Assembly: GCA_029932425.1 (NCBI GenBank) | Contig: JAOZQC010000272.1 | Span: 1-5,259 of the forward strand | Reading direction: 5' to 3' | Source: Planctomycetota bacterium | GTDB taxonomy: Bacteria > Planctomycetota > JAJSAM01 | Length of the DNA: 5,259 bases | Shown here: positions 1 to 3,734 of the stretch, piece by piece | How the letters are laid out: every line of letters begins with the position of its first letter | Position numbering within the stretch: position 1 is the first letter of the stretch | Made by a program: the position numbers and the translations under genes | The notes under the pieces: model-generated | What the model was told of the DNA's origin: nothing | What the model saw: the letters and a program-made list of their open reading frames with translations, nothing else | Databases searched by the model: none

Positions 1-2
1 GG

Positions 3-119
3 AGCGTCGTCCCTGACCTGGACGTGTTTCGCCCCGTCGCCCGCAACCTCATGGGTCGGTCCTCGCGGGCCCGCGGGGACGACCCCGGGTCCGGGGTGGA
101 GAACCGCAGGGACAAATAG
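3..119 (+). CDS. C-terminal end of an unidentified protein (5' end outside window)
   Basis: From the left edge, one forward frame is open for 38 codons and ends at TAG (117-119). Nearly every early codon ends in G or C (GTC GTC CCT GAC CTG GAC GTG), the bias expected of a real gene in this DNA. The visible tail begins SVVPDLDVFRPVARNLMGR and finishes in a charged, Arg/Asp/Gly-rich, probably disordered stretch. I do not recognise the family and assign no function. The gene runs in the same direction as the ATPase remnant 600 bp downstream, but that gap makes co-transcription unlikely. A GC-only hairpin follows the stop by 6 bp. Chance openness in GC-rich DNA is possible, because so little is visible. 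Confidence 0.45.
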   Translation, partial: SVVPDLDVFRPVARNLMGRSSRARGDDPGSGVENRRDK

Positions 120-125
120 CCGGGC

Positions 126-147
126 CGGCCCCGCGTGAGGGGGGCCG
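126..147 (+). terminator. GC hairpin just after the first gene, terminator-like without U tract
   Basis: CGGCCCC (126-132) pairs perfectly with GGGGCCG (141-147) across an 8-nt loop, starting 6 bp after the TAG at 117-119. The position suits a transcription terminator or an mRNA 3'-end stabilising stem. No T run follows, so it is not a canonical intrinsic terminator, and such stems arise easily in very GC-rich DNA. Confidence 0.25.
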
Positions 148-185
148 TGGCTCGCGCGGGAGCCGACGGGAGTCTTCCACGCTAC

Positions 186-205
186 GCTTTCCCACGTGGG
201 AAAGC
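186..205. repeat. Perfect 20-bp palindrome
   Basis: GCTTTCCCACGTGGGAAAGC equals its own reverse complement over all 20 bases, centred on CACGTG. A gapless palindrome of this length is rare by chance and is the form of site bound by a symmetric dimeric regulator. As RNA it could fold into an 8-bp stem with a 4-nt loop, but no T run follows, so a terminator is less likely. No gene starts immediately on either side, so the regulated gene is unknown. Confidence 0.5.
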
Positions 206-291
206 CCCGACGCCAGGGAACGCCGGACCGGAGGGGCGCCGCACTGCGTCTCGGGCGCGGGTGCCTCCGGTGGCGGGGAGACTCGCGGAAA

Positions 292-322
292 GGGGGGGCG
301 CCCGGGTGAAGGGGAGGGGGGG
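292..322 (+). other. G-run cluster with G-quadruplex pattern
   Basis: Four G runs on the forward strand (292-298, 304-306, 311-314, 316-322) are separated by loops of 5, 4 and 1 nt, which satisfies the usual G3+N1-7 pattern. Two further runs follow at 336-339 and 342-344. Folding is inferred from pattern only. The tract lies in non-coding DNA and is not placed like a promoter of any gene seen here. Confidence 0.35.
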
Positions 323-675
323 ACTTTCGGCGCGAGGGGACGGGAGAGGTGAAGCAGCCCTGCCTGTCCGCGATGTTTCAGAAAAGTGAAAAAGCTGTGC
401 CCGTCAGCGATGGATCTCCGTATCCCCCTTTCCCGGCGCCCCTTTTCCGGATCGACGATTCGATGAGGAGCTGAGGCTTCAACCGGCGTTCCCTCCCGCC
501 TGCCGCCGGGACCCGGGTGGGCGGCCGCGAGAGGCCCCGGCCCAGGCTTCCCAGGCAACCGGATGCGTGAAGACGACGGACAGGGTGCCGGATCCGCACC
601 TCCGGATTGGCCGAGCGCATGGAGTGGCGGTCGTCGCCGGCAATCCCGGCCGGAAGACAGGGATCGTGAATATCG

Positions 676-716
676 ACCAGTGACTGGTTGGATTGCATCC
701 ATCCACCGGCTAATCC
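676..716 (+). promoter_or_regulatory. Dyad and weak promoter-like elements before the ATPase remnant
   Basis: ACCAGTGACTGGT (676-688) is a perfect dyad with 6-bp arms about one G. TTGGAT (688-693) and TAATCC (711-716) are 17 bp apart, a normal sigma70 spacing, but each matches consensus poorly. Transcription from them would begin at about the ATG at 723, giving a leaderless message; this agrees with the lack of a Shine-Dalgarno before that ATG. The dyad is certain; the promoter is speculative. Confidence 0.2.
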
Positions 717-722
717 GCAGCC

Positions 723-924
723 ATGGTACCGCGGCATCTCACGGGCGCGCTTCGGGCGGCCCTCGCCGATACTCCGGTGGTGAGCCTGGTGGGGCCGCGG
801 CAGTCCGGCAAGACCACCCTGGTCAAGGCGTTGCCCCACCCGGGGGGGCCCGGCACGGTACCTCAGCCTTGCCGATCCCGCGGTGCCGGCGGCCGCCCGG
901 TCGGATCCCGTCGCCTTCCGGAGC
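723..924 (+). pseudogene. N-terminal remnant of AAA ATPase (AAA_14/DUF4143 type), frameshifted and truncated
   Basis: Starting at ATG 723 the product begins MVPRHLTGALRAALADTPVV and continues SLVGPRQSGKTTLVKAL. This is the typical opening of bacterial AAA_14/DUF4143 ATPases: an R-H-L start, a hydrophobic strand, then Walker A G-P-R-Q-S-G-K-T (P loop, nucleotide binding). The frame then breaks at a run of seven G (842-848). Removing one G restores the family-like continuation ARYLSLADPAVPAAARSDPV, followed by AFRSG up to about 924. Known members are about 400 aa with a Walker B (IDEVQ-like) soon after this point. Here sequence similar to a transposon end takes over at 924 and no Walker B or DUF4143 part is found, so only about one sixth remains. 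The homopolymer shift could be mutation, phase variation or sequencing error; the truncation alone should abolish function. Confidence 0.75.
842..848 (+). other. G7 homopolymer at the ATPase frameshift
   Basis: Upstream codons are in the frame of 723 and downstream family-like codons in the +1 frame. The only run where a one-base insertion gives a clean join is this G7. With six G the reading is PHPGGPARYLSLADP, which fits the family. Slipped-strand mutation and base-calling error are both plausible. Confidence 0.65.
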
Positions 925-971
925 GGCAAGCCGAGAAGGGACCCCCCGGCCGGCGGAAAGGGGATTCCCCT
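924..971 (+). mobile_element. IS21-like terminal repeat, left copy
   Basis: CGGCAAGCCGAGAAGGGACCC (924-944) matches the reverse complement of 3573-3593 at 19 of 21 positions. A looser second unit follows to about 971 and corresponds to 3550-3572. Paired repeats of the form CGGC..GCTGAAAAGGGACCC, as in the right-hand copy, resemble the multiple terminal repeats of IS21-family elements, though I assign the family from memory of the pattern. The repeat starts exactly where ATPase-like coding sequence stops, so it marks a junction. No transposase gene follows it. Confidence 0.5.
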
Positions 972-985
972 CCGGGCGGGTGATC

Positions 986-1119
986 CGAAGGGTTCCCGGC
1001 GCTCTGCTTCCGCGGAATCGAAGCTCGAGGGAACGACGCCGGTCGCCGCCGTTTCCAGGATGCCGGGGATTCGTGGACCCGTCGTGACGAGATCCCCGAT
1101 GCGACGCCCGGCCCCGGGA
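986..1119. other. Gap downstream of the nucleotidyltransferase gene
   Basis: This stretch lies between the left terminal repeat and the TGA of the nucleotidyltransferase gene. I see no gene and no intrinsic terminator for the operon. On the reverse strand, around 1006-1025, there is a dyad TTCCGCGGAA flanked by sequence loosely like the 23-bp repeats at 3615-3683; the match is too weak to count as another unit. Confidence 0.35.
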
Positions 1120-1992
1120 TCACGCCGGAGCCTCGAGCCCCCGCGCGAAACCCGCCTCGAGAAACGGCCGCACGATGCGGACGGCGGCATTCGCGGTGAC
1201 CGGAGGCCCCTCCGCCGTGCCCCGGTACACCGTTTCCACGGAAACGGGGCCCTCGGAGTCCTGGTCGGCGAAGGCCTCGCGGAGGACGCGAACACCCTTC
1301 TCGGCCCAGCGTGACCAGACACGGCTCCCCTTCACGATGGATCGGGTCATCTCTCGGACCCTCTCCACCCTCCGGGACCAGAGGAGCGCGACGTCGAAGG
1401 TGTATGCGAAGTCCTTGGGATGGCTCCCGGACCGCCTCTTTCCGAGAGCCAGGGCTTTCTGCAGGACATAGGCCGAAGGATTCGGAAGTCGGAGAATCAG
1501 GCCACGGATCGGACCGAGCGCGCGCACCCGGGCCACGGGAAGCTCGAGTGGCTCGTGAAGAAGGAGATCGAGGTAACGAAGTTGCTGGGCGTGGACTCCA
1601 TCCTGGATGCACCGTAGCGCGCGGGTGTCCATCCCCTCGAGAGGAGTCAGCAGCTCCCCGTACACCGGTGCCCGCCGCGCGTCCCCCCACCGCTCGTGCT
1701 GGTAGAAGACGATCGGCGGCTCACGGTTTCGGACCGGGACGAACCCGCCCCGCAGCAGGTGGTCGTGCAGGGTTCCCCCTCTGTCGAGGGGCAGATCCCG
1801 AGGCACCACGAGATCGAAATCAAAGGTGAGCAGGGGGTGGGAAGCGGGTTCGGCGACCTCGGGAAGATGCCGGTAGAACCAGGGAACCCAGCCGCCTCCG
1901 AGAACCACGCGATCGAGGTACTCTCCGCACGCCTCGAGGAAACATGCCAGATCGCGGAGGGCTTCCGCGAAGTCCGGGTTCCCCGGGGTCAT
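1120..1992 (-). CDS. Nucleotidyltransferase-fold protein, AbiEii/GSU2403-like putative toxin
   Basis: This is a 290-aa cytoplasmic-looking protein with no signal peptide or membrane segment. Residues 28-36 read DRVVLGGGW, the glycine motif of polymerase-beta-type nucleotidyltransferases. It is followed by TFDFDLVV (56-63), whose D58 and D60 form the metal-binding D-x-D. Later P-x-A-Y-V-L-Q-K (residues 172-179) and H-P-K-D (191-194) in front of an Ala/Leu-rich helix match the conserved lysines in the helical half of AbiEii and GSU2403-type proteins. Known AbiEii/MenA toxins transfer nucleotides to RNA targets such as tRNA; the substrate here is unknown. The ATG at 1992 is preferred because AGGAGG (1997-2002) sits 4 nt upstream and ATG overlaps the preceding TGA as ATGA. 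A longer frame to 2070 would run inside the neighbour and has no better signal. The partner gene upstream resembles AbiEi antitoxins, which supports the toxin role. Fold confident; toxicity inferred. Confidence 0.75.
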   Translation of the reverse strand: MTPGNPDFAEALRDLACFLEACGEYLDRVVLGGGWVPWFYRHLPEVAEPASHPLLTFDFDLVVPRDLPLDRGGTLHDHLLRGGFVPVRNREPPIVFYQHERWGDARRAPVYGELLTPLEGMDTRALRCIQDGVHAQQLRYLDLLLHEPLELPVARVRALGPIRGLILRLPNPSAYVLQKALALGKRRSGSHPKDFAYTFDVALLWSRRVERVREMTRSIVKGSRVWSRWAEKGVRVLREAFADQDSEGPVSVETVYRGTAEGPPVTANAAVRIVRPFLEAGFARGLEAPA

Positions 1993-3140
1993 CCCCCCTC
2001 CTGGAGCGCCAGGACACGTTCGAGGATGAAGTCCGCCTGCTCTCGCCCCCGGACAGAGTCCGAAACGCAATCGAGCGCGGTCTGCCAGATGTCGACGAGG
2101 GGGGCGCCGTCCTTCCGCCTCACGATCCCCCGGAAGACCGACCTCGGATGGAGGGGCCGGCGCAGCGTCATCTCGGCGTCCCGCGGATCACACTCCTCGA
2201 GCTGCCACTCCCGCAAGGCCCGCGCCATGGGGATCCCGATGTGGACGATCGGGGGTTGCCGGCTTCCTCCGCGGAAGAGGCCCCGGTGCAGGGCGGCCAG
2301 GGCCCCGCCCAGAGCCGAATCCTTCCACGCCTCCGGCGGCAGGGGGGGATCCGCCGTTGAACGCGCTTCGGCGAACAGCGACGGCGCCGCCGGTACCAGC
2401 GATCGAACGGGAATCGACCTGGGCGAACCGTTCGTTTCGTCTTGCAGCCATGCCTCGAGCAAGGCCCGGATGCGGACCAGCTTCAGGCCGTCCCCGGTCT
2501 TGCGCAGGAAGCCCTCCTCCTGGAAGGCGATCGCGAAACGATGCGCTTTTGCCACGGAAACACGGGCGATCCCGGCCAGCTCGGTCGGGTGTCTCGGTCT
2601 CCGGCGCGGTCCCCCCCAGGCGTCTTCCGGGGCCTGAAGGAGGAGCAGAATCTTGAGCATCCAGCGATTCAGATCGGTGAAGAGCTGCCGGTCACGCCGG
2701 TCCCAAAGGCTCCGTCCCATGAAGAACCGCGGGGCCGAGCGCTTCCACGACACCCCCAGAGCCGGTATCTCCAGTACGGCCCGGTCCTCTTCGTCGGCCA
2801 GCCCCCACCCCACCCGGGGAGCGTACTCGCCCATGAAGGTCCGGACCGCCTTCTCCAGCCTCCCTCCGAATCCTCTGAGCACCACGACGATGATGGGAAC
2901 CTCGCGAGGCCGGGCCGCGTTTCGCTGGAACATCAGGGCGGCCCGCGCAAGCCGACCCTCGACCTCCACGATCCTGGGAGCGGCGGCCGCGACGATGACC
3001 GAGAGATCGGCCCCCTGGAAGCGAAAGCGCAGGTCGAAGGAACCTCCTCCCGCAACCGGCGCGAGGATCTCGTCCGCCCCCGGGAGCGCCTCCTGTAGCA
3101 ATCCCCTCACCCTCTCCAGCCGTTCCTGTTCGGATCTCAT
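1989..3140 (-). CDS. Winged-helix protein, AbiEi-like putative antitoxin/autorepressor
   Basis: This is a 383-aa protein with three parts. Residues 1-135 form an alpha/beta region containing FDLRFRF (35-41), a hydrophobic strand VPIIVVVLRGF (81-91) and VGWGLADEEDRAVLEI (110-125). This resembles the N-terminal restriction-endonuclease-like domain of long AbiEi-family proteins, but no catalytic E-x-K is visible. Residues about 154-235 form a winged helix: W-x2-K-I-L-L-L-L, then TELAGIARVSVAKAHRFAIA, then EEGFL and DGLKLVR as the wing. The tail (345-380) has PLVDIWQTALD and a helix starting GREQADFI, as in the AbiEi C-terminus. AbiEi proteins repress their own operon through inverted repeats and neutralise the AbiEii partner; the operator array 12-65 bp upstream and the coupled nucleotidyltransferase gene fit this. 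The ATG at 3140 is chosen because in-frame codons further upstream lie in or before the promoter. Its Shine-Dalgarno is weak (GGTG/GAG). Confidence 0.7.
   Translation of the reverse strand: MRSEQERLERVRGLLQEALPGADEILAPVAGGGSFDLRFRFQGADLSVIVAAAAPRIVEVEGRLARAALMFQRNAARPREVPIIVVVLRGFGGRLEKAVRTFMGEYAPRVGWGLADEEDRAVLEIPALGVSWKRSAPRFFMGRSLWDRRDRQLFTDLNRWMLKILLLLQAPEDAWGGPRRRPRHPTELAGIARVSVAKAHRFAIAFQEEGFLRKTGDGLKLVRIRALLEAWLQDETNGSPRSIPVRSLVPAAPSLFAEARSTADPPLPPEAWKDSALGGALAALHRGLFRGGSRQPPIVHIGIPMARALREWQLEECDPRDAEMTLRRPLHPRSVFRGIVRRKDGAPLVDIWQTALDCVSDSVRGREQADFILERVLALQEGG
1997..2002 (-). promoter_or_regulatory. Strong Shine-Dalgarno for the nucleotidyltransferase gene
   Basis: On the reverse strand AGGAGG precedes the ATG at 1992 by 4 nt, inside the last codons of the upstream gene. 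With the ATGA stop/start overlap (1989-1992) it indicates translational coupling. The first gene of the operon has only a weak site, so the second cistron looks the better initiator. Confidence 0.75.
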
Positions 3141-3151
3141 CTCGACACCGG

Positions 3152-3205
3152 TTCTACTGCGCAATAGAGTTCTTTTGCGCAGTAGAATTCTACCGCGAAG
3201 TAGAA
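3152..3205. promoter_or_regulatory. Operator array of inverted repeats before the antitoxin-like gene
   Basis: TTCTACTGCGCAA (3152-3164) and TTGCGCAGTAGAA (3175-3187) form a perfect 13-bp inverted repeat around a 10-bp spacer. TTCTACCGCGAA (3188-3199) and GTAGAA (3200-3205) add a second, shorter dyad. The junction GTAGAATTCTAC (3182-3193) is itself a 12-bp palindrome. The half-site TTCTAC(T/C)GCG therefore occurs repeatedly with alternating orientation, over the -10 and the inferred transcription start. This is the arrangement of an autorepressed operon, and the winged-helix product of the downstream gene is the likely binder. Confidence 0.8.
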
Positions 3206-3214
3206 AAAGGTCAA
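3187..3214 (-). promoter_or_regulatory. Sigma70-like promoter of the toxin-antitoxin-like operon
   Basis: On the reverse strand, TTGACC (3214-3209) matches the -35 consensus at 5 of 6 positions and TAGAAT (3192-3187) the -10 at 5 of 6, separated by 16 bp. Transcription should start near 3180, giving a leader of about 40 nt before the ATG at 3140. The -10 lies inside the operator palindrome, so a bound repressor would block it. Confidence 0.75.
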
Positions 3215-3549
3215 TCTCCAACGGGGAAGCGCCGGAGAGTCCGTGGGGCAGGTTTTCCTCCCGCGAATCCGGGAGGAAACCTCGGCTTTCCTGGATCACG
3301 GGGGCGACGAACCCGGCCCGCCATCCCAGGCGCGATTCCCACCCGGTAGAAGACGCGTCCGGGGACGTGGCCCTTCTTTCCCGGGAAGAAGCCGGCCTTT
3401 ACCCCACTCCCCTCGACCGGATCACCCCCCTCCCCGCAGCGCCGCCGCCACCGGCACCGCACGTGCTTGTTCTCCAGGAGACGAAGAACGTGCCGCGGGT
3501 CCAGGACCCGTCGGCCCGCTCCAGAGCACCTCTCGCACCGCCAGGGAGG
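3215..3549. other. Intergenic stretch with a possible Cys-pair coding remnant
   Basis: No confident gene is present between the operon promoter and the 23-bp repeat array. On the reverse strand one frame is open from 3582 to 3211. Around 3540-3430 it reads RCERCSGAGRRVLDPRHVL, then LLENKHVRCRWRRRCG, which gives two cysteine pairs (C-x2-C and C-x5-C) like a small zinc ribbon. The lower half turns Gly/Pro/Arg-rich, there is no Shine-Dalgarno, and the frame would end inside the operon promoter. It may be the remnant of a longer protein cut by the repeats, or chance. Confidence 0.25.
3251..3281. repeat. Inverted repeat / hairpin with 12-bp stem
   Basis: GGTTTTCCTCCCG (3251-3263) pairs with CGGGAGGAAACC (3270-3281) with one bulged T and a 6-nt loop. 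It is a strong stem in non-coding DNA about 40 bp upstream of the operon -35 box. No T run follows on either strand, so it is not a canonical terminator. It could insulate the operon from reverse-strand transcription coming from the SUMF1-fold gene, or be a protein site. Confidence 0.4.
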
Positions 3550-3683
3550 GGGTCCCTTTTCAGACGGCCGCCGGGTCCCTTTTCAGCTTGCCGTTTCCAG
3601 CGATCGGAATCGGTGTTCAGATTCCGCCGGAATCCGCGTTCACATTCCATCGGAACGAGCGTTCAGATTCCTCCGGAATCCGC
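3550..3683 (+). repeat. Array of 23-bp direct repeats of two types (IS21-like end)
   Basis: Type A occurs twice back to back: 3550-3572 and 3573-3595, sharing GGGTCCCTTTTCAG and a GCCG near the end. After a degenerate 19-bp piece, type B occurs three times back to back: 3615-3637, 3638-3660 and 3661-3683, with consensus GTTCA(G/C)ATTCCnnCGGAA. Each type B unit has internal dyad symmetry (ATTCC/GGAAT, partly lost in the middle unit). There are no unique spacers, so this is not CRISPR. Multiple terminal repeats are typical of IS21-family ends, where they bind the transposase IstA. Type A is repeated inverted at 924-971. The array begins 51 bp beyond the stop of the SUMF1-fold gene. Confidence 0.7.
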
Positions 3684-3734
3684 AGGAAGGCTCAGATCCC
3701 CGAATCTAGTGAAGCGCAACACGATAATCACACC

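Larger units (their letters stand above)
120..722. other. Long gene-poor intergenic region
   Basis: About 600 bp lie between the first partial gene and the ATPase remnant. Several frames stay open here on both strands, but their products are Pro/Arg/Gly-rich, resemble no family I know, and lack Shine-Dalgarno sequences; I treat them as by-products of high GC. What can be seen is a hairpin (126-147), a 20-bp palindrome (186-205), a G-run cluster (292-322), a patch less rich in GC around 360-475, and a 13-bp dyad (676-688). A decayed gene or insertion-sequence remnant cannot be excluded. Confidence 0.5.

Noticed and set aside
135..389. Forward 84-codon open frame
   Set aside because: It spans the palindrome and the G tract, is composed mainly of Arg/Gly/Ala, and has no ribosome binding site or known similarity.
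1230..1247. Inverted repeat CCGTTTCC-AC-GGAAACGG
   Set aside because: It lies within the nucleotidyltransferase coding region in a conserved-looking reading frame; most likely incidental.
378..1322. Long open frame on the reverse strand (and similar ones at 49-702, 479-706 and 863-1690)
   Set aside because: Products are Pro/Arg/Gly-rich with no recognisable domain or Shine-Dalgarno. They run antisense to the ATPase remnant or over the end of the nucleotidyltransferase gene in another frame. High GC makes stops rare.
1993..2070. Upstream in-frame start for the nucleotidyltransferase
   Set aside because: It would add 26 Gly/Pro/Arg-rich residues read inside the upstream gene. The ATG at 1992 has AGGAGG at correct spacing and overlaps the stop.
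3141..3299. Upstream start for the winged-helix gene
   Set aside because: The extension would translate the promoter and operator, giving repetitive R/L residues that reflect the DNA repeats. The ATG at 3140 lies correctly downstream of the promoter.
3550..3683. CRISPR array
   Set aside because: Repeats of 23 bp follow one another with no unique spacers, and no cas gene is present.
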